NCBI GenBank assembly: GCA_964521255.1
Contig: CAZFRM010000001.1
Span: 186,001-250,000, forward strand
Reading direction: 5' to 3'
Source of the DNA: ZC4RG29 sp964521255
Lineage (GTDB): Bacteria > Bacteroidota > Bacteroidia > Cytophagales > Cyclobacteriaceae
DNA length: 64,000 bases
Shown: positions 36,845 to 44,930 of the stretch, piece by piece
Position numbering within the stretch: position 1 is the stretch's first letter
Layout of the letters: the number at the start of each line of letters is the position of its first letter
Translations under genes and position numbers: made by a program
The notes under the pieces: generated by a model
What the model was told of the DNA's origin: nothing
What the model saw: only the letters and a program-made list of their open reading frames with translations
The model's database searches: none

Positions 36845-37087
36845 TTAAATAATTTTCTGTTCCTTCAGATAACGATATCCATCGATTGACTTGAAAAATA
36901 ACTCCCGTCTGTATGCTTCTGATTTGGTCTGAAATGATTCAACATAAATAATTTTCCAGGGAGTCTTGCTCTTAGTGGATCTGACCTTTCCTGAATTATG
37001 ACATCTTAATCTTTCTTCCAGATTACTTGAATGACCATAGTAGTGGGTCCCGGTTTTTTCGCTTTGCAGAATATAAGCGTAGAACAT
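36845..37087 (-). CDS. GIY-YIG nuclease, array copy 3
   Basis: 80 aa, one GIY-YIG domain of the small UPF0213/YhbQ-like class: YAYILQSEKTGTHYYG carries the two tyrosine motifs, SSNLEERLRCHN the catalytic Arg, and KSEAYRRELFFKS the Glu helix. Almost identical to the copies at 37219 and 37594. Its ATG follows the encoded CCA of the tRNA-Ser-like copy with no base between, so there is no leader or ribosome-binding site. Free-standing GIY-YIG enzymes can act as homing endonucleases; the cleavage site is unknown here. Confidence 0.88.
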   Translation of the reverse strand: MFYAYILQSEKTGTHYYGHSSNLEERLRCHNSGKVRSTKSKTPWKIIYVESFQTKSEAYRRELFFKSIDGYRYLKEQKII

Positions 37088-37218
37088 TGGCAGAGGAGGA
37101 GGGATTCTCCCAAAGGGATGCCTTGGGCAGAACCCCCGGAACCTTGCAGTTCAACGGTTTTCCCCGAAGGGGCCCCTTTGGGGCAAGACCGCCGCATTCG
37201 ACCGCTCTGCCACCTTCC
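37088..37218 (-). pseudogene. tRNA-Ser-like copy with two insertions (unit E)
   Basis: Same tRNA-Ser sequence as at 37837, with a 22-base palindrome (CCCC...GGGG, 37162-37183) after the first two anticodon bases and about 23 bases in the T loop (37107-37130). The 5' acceptor half is replaced by GGAAGG, so it cannot pair with CTCCTCT. Variable arm changed (AACTGCAAGGTT). The 3' end with CCA (37088-37090) is unchanged. Unlikely to work as a tRNA. Confidence 0.88.
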
Positions 37219-37461
37219 TTAAATAATTTTCTGTTCCTTCAGATAACGATATCCATCGATTGACTTGAAAAATAACTCCCGTCTGTATGCTTCTGATTTG
37301 GTCTGAAATGATTCAACATAAATAATTTTCCAGGGAGTCTTGCTCTTAGTGGATCTGACCTTTCCTGAATTATGACATCTTAATCTTTCTTCCAGATTAC
37401 TTGAATGACCATAGTAGTGGGTCTTGGTTTTTTCGCTTTGCAGAATGTAAGCGTAGAACAT
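37219..37461 (-). CDS. GIY-YIG nuclease, array copy 2
   Basis: 80 aa, differing from its neighbours by a single residue (SEKTKTHYYG in place of SEKTGTHYYG). All GIY-YIG motifs are intact: the two tyrosine motifs, Arg in ERLRCHN and Glu in YRREL. It again starts at the base after an encoded tRNA CCA. Three intact, nearly identical copies in a row mean either very recent amplification or ongoing gene conversion. Confidence 0.88.
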   Translation of the reverse strand: MFYAYILQSEKTKTHYYGHSSNLEERLRCHNSGKVRSTKSKTPWKIIYVESFQTKSEAYRRELFFKSIDGYRYLKEQKII

Positions 37462-37593
37462 TGGCAGAGGAGGAGGGATTCTCCCAAAGGGATGCCCTTG
37501 GCAGAGCCCCCGGAACCTTGCAGTTCAACGGTTTTCCCCGAAGGGGGCCCCTTTGGGGCAAGACCGCCACATTCGACCGCTCTGCCACCTTCC
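37462..37593 (-). pseudogene. tRNA-Ser-like copy with two insertions (unit D)
   Basis: As unit E, with a 23-base palindrome in the anticodon loop (37536-37558) and an insertion in the T loop (about 37481-37505). The 5' half begins right after the stop of the GIY-YIG copy at 37594. CCA is encoded at 37462-37464 and the next ATG follows at 37461. Confidence 0.88.
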
Positions 37594-37836
37594 TTAAATA
37601 ATTTTCTGTTCCTTCAGATAACGATATCCATCGATTGACTTGAAAAATAACTCCCGTCTGTATGCTTCTGATTTGGTCTGAAATGATTCAACATAAATAA
37701 TTTTCCAGGGAGTCTTGCTCTTAGTGGATCTGACCTTTCCTGAATTATGACATCTTAATCTTTCTTCCAGATTACTTGAATGACCATAGTAGTGGGTCCC
37801 GGTTTTTTCGCTTTGCAGAATATAAGCGTAGAACAT
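37594..37836 (-). CDS. GIY-YIG nuclease, array copy 1 (next to the intact tRNA-Ser)
   Basis: 80 aa, same as copy 3. This is the copy behind the only intact tRNA-Ser: the tRNA ends at 37840, CCA is 37839-37837 and the ATG is 37836-37834. Normal 3' processing of the tRNA would release an mRNA that begins at, or within a few bases of, AUG, so translation would be leaderless or rely on the tRNA-mRNA precursor. Motifs as in the other copies. Confidence 0.9.
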   Translation of the reverse strand: MFYAYILQSEKTGTHYYGHSSNLEERLRCHNSGKVRSTKSKTPWKIIYVESFQTKSEAYRRELFFKSIDGYRYLKEQKII

Positions 37837-37924
37837 TGGCAGAGGAGGAGGGATTCGAACCCCCGGAGGCTTTCACCTCAACGGTTTTCAAGACCGCCGC
37901 ATTCGACCGCTCTGCCACTCCTCT
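37837..37924 (-). tRNA. tRNA-Ser (anticodon TGA), CCA encoded
   Basis: Complete class II tRNA: acceptor AGAGGAG/CTCCTCT, D arm GGCAGAGCGGTCGAATGC, anticodon stem GGCGGT/ACCGTT around CTTGAAA (anticodon TGA), long variable arm GAGGTGAAAGCCTC, T arm GGGGGTTCGAATCCCTC, discriminator G as required for serine, and encoded CCA. It is the only uninterrupted copy among seven tRNA-Ser sequences here. Confidence 0.95.
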
Positions 37925-37978
37925 TTTTTTATTTTACATAATTCCAATATGTAAACAAAAAATGCAATACAAACTTTA

Positions 37979-38068
37979 TAACCCCCGGAGGCTTTCACCT
38001 CAACGGTTTTTGCCAAAGGCATCCCTTCGGGGCAAGACCGCCGCATTCGACCGCTCTGCCACTCCTCT
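37979..38068 (-). pseudogene. tRNA-Ser-like copy cut in the T arm (unit B)
   Basis: Starts with the correct acceptor AGAGGAG, has a palindrome-bearing insertion in the anticodon loop (CCCCGAAGGGATGCCTTTGG...), an intact variable arm, and ends at GGGGGTT. The A/T-rich stretch after it (TATAAAGTTTGTATTGC...) recurs after unit A. It directly precedes the intact tRNA-Ser. Confidence 0.85.
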
Positions 38069-38069
38069 G

Positions 38070-38132
38070 TATTTTAATCGTGTCTCAAGGTTTGCCGTAC
38101 TGCCGTAGTAGTGGGTTCCTGTCTGACAACTC
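38070..38132 (-). pseudogene. older GIY-YIG gene fragment
   Basis: One minus-strand frame reads TGTHYYGSTANLETRLKY, aligning with TGTHYYGHSSNLEERLRCH of the intact copies. The start and the rest are gone, replaced by A/T-rich sequence. It is more diverged than the three intact copies, so the association with this tRNA is older than the present array. Confidence 0.75.
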
Positions 38133-38179
38133 TTCCAATATGTAAACAAAAAATGCAATACAAACTTTATAATTCAAAA

Positions 38180-38266
38180 CCCCCGGAGGCTTTCACCTCA
38201 ACGGTTTTCCCCGAAGGGACCCCTTTGGGGCAAGACCGCCGCATTCGACCGCTCTGCCACTCCTCT
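38180..38266 (-). pseudogene. tRNA-Ser-like copy cut in the T arm (unit A)
   Basis: Correct acceptor 5' half, anticodon loop with the insertion CCCCAAAGGGG then TCCCTTCGGGG, intact variable arm, and a break at GGGGGTT as in unit B. This is the promoter-proximal end of the array on the minus strand. Confidence 0.85.
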
Positions 38267-38380
38267 TTATGTGTTGCGGGTCAATTTTCGGACTGCAAAT
38301 GTATGGGATAATTGCAATTCAACAAATAAGTCACCCCTGTTTTAGCGTTCAACTTTCTGCCTTAAACTTTTCGCTTAAGC

Positions 38381-39343
38381 CTACCTCTTCCACTGCTTTT
38401 TGGCCTGAATTAGAACCTGGGTGCGAATGGCCTGATGTATACTGGCGTTGATTTCATATCCTACCATAAGGACTATGGTGATAAGCTGAACCCACACCAT
38501 CAGGGCAATCAATACACCGATAGATCCGTACAACTTATTATATGTCCCAAAATTGCTGACGTAAAATGAAAATCCGTACGAAACTGCGATGCACAGTAAT
38601 GTGGCTACAAAAGAACCTAAGGAAAAAAATTTCCAATTAAAATGAATGGCCGGACCGAAATAATAGATGGTGGCAATGGCCAGGAAGAAAACAATAAAAA
38701 TTACGATAAAGCGAAGGATCAATAAAAGATATACCGCGTAATCGCCGATGCTCAACCACTCCATGGCAAAATCAAGAACAAACTTTCCTACTACTAAAGA
38801 TACAATAGCCAAAATCAAGACAAATGCTAATCCGATTGTTAGCACTGTGGCTATGATCCTCATCTTAAACCCGCTTCTATTTTCGTTGGTCTTGTAACAG
38901 GAATTGAATGCCCGCATTAGTGACATCATTCCGTTTGTAGCCAGAAATAAAGAAAACAGAAACCCAAATGTTAACAGGCCTCCTCTTGTCTTGCCCATAA
39001 TATCCAGAACCGTAGAAGTCACAGCGTCCATCATCGTGTCGGGTAGTATATCGGAAAGGAAATTGAGAACGCTTTCCTGGTTTACATCCGGTACATAAAG
39101 ACCGATATAGGGTGTGAGCGTAAACAAAAAAATGATGGCGGGAAAAATGGCCAGTATAAAATTGAATGCCACTCCATTGGCACGATCAATCGCATCGTCT
39201 TTCTGAAGTTTTCGAAGGAAGGTTCTTGCCAATGTATAAAGCGAAACATCCTCATATTTTTTGAACCGTAGCCTTCTCATCCAGTCGATGAAAAGCCTGC
39301 CTGGGTTCCAGGTAAGAAACAATCGTTTATACTTAAACTTCAT
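38381..39343 (-). CDS. YihY/virulence factor BrkB family membrane protein
   Basis: 320 aa with six membrane helices. Family marks: the amphipathic lead DDAIDRANGVAFNFILAIFP, TLTPYIGLYVP, LATNGMMSLMRAFNSCY, IYYFGPAIHFNWKFFSLGS and YNKLYGSIGVLIALMVWVQL. The molecular function of YihY proteins is not settled; the old annotation as ribonuclease BN is wrong for this family. A single gene on the minus strand; the thioesterase-mltG pair ahead of it may be cotranscribed. Confidence 0.92.
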   Translation of the reverse strand: MKFKYKRLFLTWNPGRLFIDWMRRLRFKKYEDVSLYTLARTFLRKLQKDDAIDRANGVAFNFILAIFPAIIFLFTLTPYIGLYVPDVNQESVLNFLSDILPDTMMDAVTSTVLDIMGKTRGGLLTFGFLFSLFLATNGMMSLMRAFNSCYKTNENRSGFKMRIIATVLTIGLAFVLILAIVSLVVGKFVLDFAMEWLSIGDYAVYLLLILRFIVIFIVFFLAIATIYYFGPAIHFNWKFFSLGSFVATLLCIAVSYGFSFYVSNFGTYNKLYGSIGVLIALMVWVQLITIVLMVGYEINASIHQAIRTQVLIQAKKQWKR

Positions 39344-39402
39344 GCTCGTTAACCAACATAGGGATGTGACGGATTTCAGTCATCAATGTAATCACAAAAA
39401 AT

Positions 39403-39819
39403 TTAATCATCCATTTTGAAGAAAGGCTCTAAAACACGCTGCATCAATTGCGGCGGACGGCAAGGTCTCCCAGAGCCTTTATCAACAAATGCCAGCATTG
39501 TTTCAGCCTGGTGAATGAGTTTATTATCGGTATTGTAGAAATCATAGTAAAATGTAATGCGAACGCCGGGCATCTGACGAAGCGTGGTGACAATTCTCAA
39601 CACTTCATCATAACGGGCAGGCGCCAGGTATTTGGATTTGTTTTCCAACACCGGCATCATTACGCCGTTGTCTTCAATCTCTTTGTATGTGACACCTAGT
39701 TGTCGTAAACTTTCTACACGAGCTACTTCGTAATACATGGCGTAATAACCATAATACACATAGCCCATCTGGTCAGTTTCTCCATAACGTACGCGTACAG
39801 TGGTTTCTGATTGATACAC
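39403..39819 (-). CDS. acyl-CoA thioesterase, YbgC/4HBT hot-dog family
   Basis: 138 aa single hot-dog domain. The active-site segment VRYGETDQMGYVYYGYYAMYYE holds the catalytic Asp (TDQMG); the usual His in the GxVxHxxY motif is Tyr here, as in several Bacteroidota members. It hydrolyses acyl-CoA or acyl-ACP thioesters, substrate unknown. It starts three bases after the stop of mltG, so the two are cotranscribed. Confidence 0.9.
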   Translation of the reverse strand: MYQSETTVRVRYGETDQMGYVYYGYYAMYYEVARVESLRQLGVTYKEIEDNGVMMPVLENKSKYLAPARYDEVLRIVTTLRQMPGVRITFYYDFYNTDNKLIHQAETMLAFVDKGSGRPCRPPQLMQRVLEPFFKMDD

Positions 39820-39822
39820 AGC

Positions 39823-40875
39823 TTAGTTGGATTTTCTTAGTTGAGCGCCCTTTCGTTGTTCACGTGTCAATGCTTCCTGGTATCGCTTGGCATTACGCAC
39901 GTGCTCAGAATAGCTGTTGCTGAAATTATGATACCCGGAAAAATCTTCTTTGGCGCACATATAATAATAGTCGGTAGTTTTATGATTCAGAACTGAATTG
40001 AGCGCCCAAATCTCAGGTAAGTTAATGGGACCTGGTGGCAAGCCCGCATGCAGGTATGTATTATAAGGTGAATCTATTTCCTTATGCACATTCAAAATCC
40101 TTTTGATCGTGAAATCACCCAGCGCAAATTTCAACGTTGGGTCTGCTTGCAAAGGCATGCCTTTCTTCAGCCGGTTAATGTACAAACTGGCAACCAGTGA
40201 AGCTTCGCTTTCTATTATCGTTTCGGCTTGCACAATGGATGCGAGAACAGAAACTTCGATTGGTGTCAGCCCAATGGTTTGTGCTTTAGCTTTTCTTTCT
40301 TCATTCCAAAACAACTCGTGTTCTCTGCGCATTCTTTGTATAAGAGCATCAGGGGAAATGTTATAATACACCTCATAGGTATTTGGAATAAACAAAGCGA
40401 TGACATTGTTCTCATTGAAACCTTCGGGGTTGCTGATCGCATACTTTATCAATGCTGCTTTGAACTCATCCGGTCTCGTTAACAGGTTCTTTGTTATCTT
40501 CTCTGCCAGTTCATCAACGGTGCGAATATTGTTAAAAGTGATTTGCACCGGCACCTGGTTTCCTGAACGAAGCAATCGTATCGCCTGGAGGTTTGTCATA
40601 TTTGCTTTGAGAACATAGCGTCCCGGTTTGATTGACTTATCGTAATCCATCAGCCTTGCCAGAAAGCTGAATGACATCAGGTCTTCCACATACCTGCCAT
40701 CATGCAGTTGCTTTTGTACACTTTTGAAGGTTGCCTCGGCGGGAATTATTATTACACGATCTTCCTTCTGGACTTGTACATTGGCTGTGTATAAAATCTG
40801 ATAAGCATAGAATGAAAAGGATATCCCCAAAATGGAGAGAACTAAGAACAGCACCAGGCGTTTACTTGGCTTCAT
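39823..40875 (-). CDS. mltG: endolytic transglycosylase MltG
   Basis: 350 aa, one N-terminal membrane anchor (residues 8-27) and a periplasmic LysM-like plus YceG catalytic domain. The catalytic core reads VLASIVQAET (Glu near 217), SLVASLYINRLKKGMPLQAD and PTLKFALG, with PYNTYLHAGLPPGPI near the end. MltG cuts nascent glycan strands and sets their length. Usual size for the family. Divergent from tsaC with a 77-base gap. Confidence 0.96.
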   Translation of the reverse strand: MKPSKRLVLFLVLSILGISFSFYAYQILYTANVQVQKEDRVIIIPAEATFKSVQKQLHDGRYVEDLMSFSFLARLMDYDKSIKPGRYVLKANMTNLQAIRLLRSGNQVPVQITFNNIRTVDELAEKITKNLLTRPDEFKAALIKYAISNPEGFNENNVIALFIPNTYEVYYNISPDALIQRMRREHELFWNEERKAKAQTIGLTPIEVSVLASIVQAETIIESEASLVASLYINRLKKGMPLQADPTLKFALGDFTIKRILNVHKEIDSPYNTYLHAGLPPGPINLPEIWALNSVLNHKTTDYYYMCAKEDFSGYHNFSNSYSEHVRNAKRYQEALTREQRKGAQLRKSN

Positions 40876-40952
40876 TGAACAGAAAAATTATCTGCAAAAA
40901 TAGTAAATGAATTTTTAAACCCCGTCTTTGTATATTGGGTCTCTAACGAATC

Positions 40953-41582
40953 ATGTCAGCCGAATTTTTAAAGATTCACCCAACCCATCCTGAGGGAAGA
41001 AAGATTTCGCATGTTATTGATATCCTGAAAGCGGATGGAATAATCATTTATCCCACCGATACAGTTTACGGAATTGGATGCAATTTGATGAACCGGAAAG
41101 CGATCAATCGTTTGTGCCAGATTCTTGATATCAAACCTCACAAGCTTGATCTTTCTTTTATCTGCCAGGATCTGGGTCACATTTCAGAATATGTAAAGCG
41201 AATCGATACACCGGTTTTCAAATTGCTAAAGAAAGCACTGCCGGGTCCTTTCACTTTTATTTTAGAGTCGAGCAGTAAAGTTCCTAAGATCCTGGATGTA
41301 AATAAAAAAACCGTGGGCATTCGTATTCCCGATCACGCTATTACACGAGCGATCGTTCATGAGCTGGGCAATCCACTCATTACTTCTTCTGTTAAAGACG
41401 ATGATAGAATTATAGAATACACTACTGATCCGGAAGAGATATATGAAGACTTCAAACATCGCGTTGATCTTGTCATCGATGGTGGACCAGGAGGAAATAT
41501 TCCTTCCACTGTTGTAGATTGCACAGGTAGTGAAATTCAAGTTGTTCGCCAGGGATTGGCTGAGATTGAACAGTTCCTTTGA
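40953..41582 (+). CDS. tsaC: L-threonylcarbamoyladenylate synthase (TsaC/Sua5/YrdC)
   Basis: 209 aa. The YrdC fold is clear: GIIIYPTDTVYGIGCN, RKAINRLCQI, the lysine-bearing PGPFTFILESS, TVGIRIPDHAITRAI, PLITSSVK and the terminal VVRQGLAEI. It makes threonylcarbamoyl-AMP from Thr, bicarbonate and ATP for t6A37 of tRNAs reading ANN codons. There is no Sua5 C-terminal domain, so it is the short TsaC form. The WbqC-family gene follows 15 bases later. Confidence 0.95.
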   Translation: MSAEFLKIHPTHPEGRKISHVIDILKADGIIIYPTDTVYGIGCNLMNRKAINRLCQILDIKPHKLDLSFICQDLGHISEYVKRIDTPVFKLLKKALPGPFTFILESSSKVPKILDVNKKTVGIRIPDHAITRAIVHELGNPLITSSVKDDDRIIEYTTDPEEIYEDFKHRVDLVIDGGPGGNIPSTVVDCTGSEIQVVRQGLAEIEQFL

Positions 41583-41597
41583 TTTGAACGGTATATA

Positions 41598-42230
41598 TTG
41601 ATGACCTCTGCTCTCATTGAATCACAATTTCTTCCGTCACTTTCCTACTTCTCGCTTGTCAACAGCTACGATGAAATTATTCTTGAACGTTGCGAGCATT
41701 TCCTTAAACAAACTTACAGAAACCGATGCTACATCAACACCGCAGCAGGTAAGGAAATGGTAGTAGTGCCATTAACTTCCAGGCATGGAAAAAGCCTTAT
41801 CACTGATGTCAGGGTAGACTACAATCAGAAATGGTTAAACCGCACGTGGCGAACTATTCAGTCTGCATATGGTAAGGCTCCGTACTTTGATTTTTACGCA
41901 GAAGACCTGCATGCTATTTTGTTCCAAAAATTGGATTTTTTGTATGATCTTAACCACGAACTACTGTCATTATGTCTCAAATGGCTTGGGTGGAACAAAC
42001 CTGTAAAAGAGACCAATCTTTTTGAAAAAGAGATTTTGCCGCCTGCTTTCGACCTTCGAAACCTAATCAGTGACAAAAAAGAGCATCCTGAAAACAAATT
42101 CTATCATGCTGTGGCATACCCCCAGGTGTTTGGCAGCAAGTTTGTACCCAACCTTAGCCTGCTCGATTTAATTTATTGCATGGGACCCGAGGCAAAGTCA
42201 ATCATCCAAAGATCAGTTAGCGCAAAGTGA
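41598..42230 (+). CDS. WbqC family protein
   Basis: 210 aa. It shows the WbqC pattern: FLPSLSYFSLVNSYDEIILE, then FLKQTYRNRCYINTAAGKEM, VPLTSRHGKSLITDVRVDY, WLNRTWRTIQSAYGKAPYF and the final YPQVFGSKFVPNLSLLDLI. The family is found in polysaccharide clusters and as a single conserved gene in Bacteroidota; biochemical role unproven. Probably cotranscribed with tsaC. Confidence 0.9.
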   Translation: MMTSALIESQFLPSLSYFSLVNSYDEIILERCEHFLKQTYRNRCYINTAAGKEMVVVPLTSRHGKSLITDVRVDYNQKWLNRTWRTIQSAYGKAPYFDFYAEDLHAILFQKLDFLYDLNHELLSLCLKWLGWNKPVKETNLFEKEILPPAFDLRNLISDKKEHPENKFYHAVAYPQVFGSKFVPNLSLLDLIYCMGPEAKSIIQRSVSAK

Positions 42231-42336
42231 ACAATTAAATTTCGGAGAACGTTAAGCGTATTAAATCTTAAGATTGAGTAGAAAAATAACTGAAGAAATC
42301 TTTTACATTTACACTAGTCATTATACAAAATTCCAT

Positions 42337-44868
42337 ATGGAAGCAAAATTTTCCAACCGCGTAAAGGAAGTCATTTCACTTAGCAGAGAAGAAGCGTTAC
42401 GCCTGGGACACGATTACATAGGTACAGAACATCTCTTGTTAGGGATGGTTCGTGAGGGTGAGGGCGTAGCCGTGGGTGTGCTGAAGAAGTTAGGTGTACC
42501 ACTCGATGAACTTCGCGCTGAAATTGAAAAGATATCCAAAGGCACGGCCACACATGAAGTGAAGAACCTTGCCAATATCCCATTAACAAAAGCATCTGAA
42601 AAAGTTTTGAAGATCACTTACCTCGAGGCAAAGATTTTCAAAGCGCAACTTATCGGAACAGAACATTTATTACTCTCCATTCTGCGCGACCAGGATAACC
42701 TGGCTACGCAAATACTGAATAAGTTTGACGTGAACTATGAAGTAGTAAAGGAGATGCTGGAGTATCAAACCGAAAATCCAATTGCATCGTCAGATACAGA
42801 TGATCCGGATGAAGATTCATCTAAAATTTTTGGAAGCGGTGCGTCTGGTAAAGAGAAGAAAGGCACTGAGAAATCAAGAACACCTGTACTTGATAATTTC
42901 GGTCGCGATCTTACCAAACTTGCAGAAGATAATAAGCTTGATCCAATAGTAGGACGTGAAAAAGAGATTGAACGTGTAGCTCAGATTCTTTCACGCAGAA
43001 AGAAGAACAATCCGATATTGATCGGTGAACCCGGTGTAGGTAAGACTGCCATTGCGGAAGGTCTTGCCCTTCGCATCATTCAGAAAAAAGTTTCACGGGT
43101 GCTTTTTGGCAAGCGTGTAGTAACGCTTGACCTTGCTTCGCTTGTTGCCGGTACAAAGTACAGAGGACAATTCGAAGAACGGATGAAAGCTGTTATGAAT
43201 GAACTGGAGAAGTCACCTGATGTTATCCTCTTCATTGATGAATTACATACTATTGTTGGTGCAGGAGGAGCGTCTGGTTCATTAGATGCCTCGAATATGT
43301 TTAAGCCTGCTCTTGCCCGTGGGGAAATTCAATGTATCGGAGCTACTACTTTAGATGAATATCGTCAGTATATAGAGAAAGACGGAGCGCTTGCCCGTCG
43401 TTTCCAAATGGTAATGGTTGATTCGACAACCGTTGAAGAAACCATTCAGATACTGGATAACATCAAAGAAAAATATGAAGATCACCACCATGTGATCTAT
43501 ACAAAAGAAGCAATTGACGCTTGCGTAAAACTTTCTGACCGGTATATCAGCGATCGCTACCTTCCTGACAAAGCCATTGATGTTTTGGACGAGGCTGGTG
43601 CGCGCGTACACATTAACAACATTCACGTACCTGAAGACATTGTCAAGTTTGAAGAAGCTATCGAAGATGTTAAGAAAGAAAAGAACCGTGTCGTAAAAAG
43701 TCAGAAGTACGAAGAGGCCGCACAACTTCGCGATAAGGAAAAGAAGTTGTTGGAGCAACTTGAAATTGCCAAGACCAAGTGGGAAGAAAAAACCCGCACG
43801 GAAAAATATACCGTTGACGAGGATAATGTGGCTGATGTCATTGCTATGATGACCGGCATACCCACAAAACGTATTGCTCAGAAAGAAAGCAACAAACTTC
43901 TCGGTATGGCTGATGAACTCAGTGGAAAAGTGATCGGACAGGAGGAGGCCATAAGAAAATTAACCAAGGCTATTCAACGTACACGCGTAGGATTGAAAGA
44001 TCCACGAAAACCAATTGGTTCCTTTATATTCCTCGGGCCAACCGGTGTTGGAAAAACAGAATTAGCTAAAGTTCTTGCCACTTATCTCTTTGATAAAGAA
44101 GACAGCCTGGTGCGTATCGATATGAGTGAATACATGGAGAAATTTTCTGTATCACGATTGGTTGGAGCGCCTCCGGGATATGTAGGTTACGAAGAAGGTG
44201 GACAACTCACAGAGAAAGTAAGGCGTAAACCCTATTCAGTTGTTTTATTGGATGAAATCGAAAAAGCACACCCGGATGTATTTAACATTCTTCTCCAGGT
44301 TTTGGATGATGGTATCCTTACAGATGGTTTAGGTAGAAGAGTTGATTTCAGAAACACAATTATTATCATGACATCAAACATTGGTGTTCGTGATCTTAAG
44401 GATTTCGGTACTGGCATTGGATTTACCTCTTCCTCTAAACGTGAGTCGGAAGAAGAACATATGAAGTCCACCATTCAAAATGCTTTGAAGCGTGCCTTCA
44501 GTCCCGAGTTTCTCAACAGGCTTGACGATGTGATTGTATTTAATTCACTTCAACGTGAACAAATCCATAAGATCATTGACATCACGTTGAAGAAACTTTT
44601 CGAACGCATCATCCAGTTGGGATATAACGTTGAACTTACTGATAAAGCGAAAGACTTCCTGGCGGATAAAGGATACGATCATCAATTCGGCGCTCGTCCA
44701 TTGAACCGGGCTATCCAAAAATACCTTGAAGACCCGGTAGCGGAAGAAATTCTGAAAGGTGAAGTAGAAGAAGGCGGAACAATTCTCGCGGACTATGATG
44801 GTAAAGATGAACAACTCATCATCAAGGTTAAGAAGCCCAAAGCAGCTTCAAAGAAAAGTGATTCATAA
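42337..44868 (+). CDS. clpC: ATP-dependent Clp protease ATP-binding subunit ClpC
   Basis: 843 aa from the ATG at 42337 (MEAKFSNRVKEVISLSREEA), the family start; an in-frame TTG at 42274 adds an unlikely leader. In order: double Clp-N repeat (GTEHLLLGMVREGEG, GTEHLLLSILRDQDN), first AAA+ module (Walker A GEPGVGKT near 230, ELHTIVGAG), a UVR coiled segment (SQKYEEAAQLRDKEKKL, about 454-471), second AAA+ module (GPTGVGKT near 567, LLDEIEKAHPDV) and the D2-small domain. It unfolds substrates for ClpP. The middle domain marks ClpC rather than ClpB. An intrinsic terminator follows. Confidence 0.97.
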   Translation: MEAKFSNRVKEVISLSREEALRLGHDYIGTEHLLLGMVREGEGVAVGVLKKLGVPLDELRAEIEKISKGTATHEVKNLANIPLTKASEKVLKITYLEAKIFKAQLIGTEHLLLSILRDQDNLATQILNKFDVNYEVVKEMLEYQTENPIASSDTDDPDEDSSKIFGSGASGKEKKGTEKSRTPVLDNFGRDLTKLAEDNKLDPIVGREKEIERVAQILSRRKKNNPILIGEPGVGKTAIAEGLALRIIQKKVSRVLFGKRVVTLDLASLVAGTKYRGQFEERMKAVMNELEKSPDVILFIDELHTIVGAGGASGSLDASNMFKPALARGEIQCIGATTLDEYRQYIEKDGALARRFQMVMVDSTTVEETIQILDNIKEKYEDHHHVIYTKEAIDACVKLSDRYISDRYLPDKAIDVLDEAGARVHINNIHVPEDIVKFEEAIEDVKKEKNRVVKSQKYEEAAQLRDKEKKLLEQLEIAKTKWEEKTRTEKYTVDEDNVADVIAMMTGIPTKRIAQKESNKLLGMADELSGKVIGQEEAIRKLTKAIQRTRVGLKDPRKPIGSFIFLGPTGVGKTELAKVLATYLFDKEDSLVRIDMSEYMEKFSVSRLVGAPPGYVGYEEGGQLTEKVRRKPYSVVLLDEIEKAHPDVFNILLQVLDDGILTDGLGRRVDFRNTIIIMTSNIGVRDLKDFGTGIGFTSSSKRESEEEHMKSTIQNALKRAFSPEFLNRLDDVIVFNSLQREQIHKIIDITLKKLFERIIQLGYNVELTDKAKDFLADKGYDHQFGARPLNRAIQKYLEDPVAEEILKGEVEEGGTILADYDGKDEQLIIKVKKPKAASKKSDS

Positions 44869-44890
44869 TTTTAATTGAACGATAATACAA

Positions 44891-44916
44891 AAGCCGGTTA
44901 GCAGCCGGCTTTTTTG
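44891..44916 (+). terminator. intrinsic terminator of clpC
   Basis: AAGCCGG (44891-44897), 7-base loop, CCGGCTT (44905-44911) and a T-run, 22 bases after the clpC stop. The A-run on the left may let it serve the convergent VWA gene as well. Confidence 0.88.
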
Positions 44917-44930
44917 TTTATGCATACCTT

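Larger units (their letters stand above)
36778..38266 (-). repeat. tandem tRNA-Ser/GIY-YIG array
   Basis: Period 375 bases between the ATGs at 37836, 37461 and 37087 (375 and 374). Each unit is tRNA-Ser or its copy, CCA, ATG, 80-codon GIY-YIG gene, and two to six bases to the next tRNA-like copy. Two older partial units precede the intact tRNA. Related debris lies at 34570-34783 and 32755-32800. Confidence 0.92.

Noticed and set aside
37088..37593. Treating the anticodon-loop insertions as tRNA introns
   Set aside because: The same copies have broken acceptor stems and a second insertion in the T loop, and bacterial tRNA introns known to me are large self-splicing ones.
36845..37836. A CRISPR array, because of the regular 375-base repetition
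   Set aside because: The repeats are whole genes with tRNA copies, far longer than CRISPR repeats, with no variable spacers and no cas genes.
37027..38108. Plus-strand frames across the tRNA-Ser/GIY-YIG array
   Set aside because: They are antisense to the tRNA copies and nuclease genes and share no recognisable fold.
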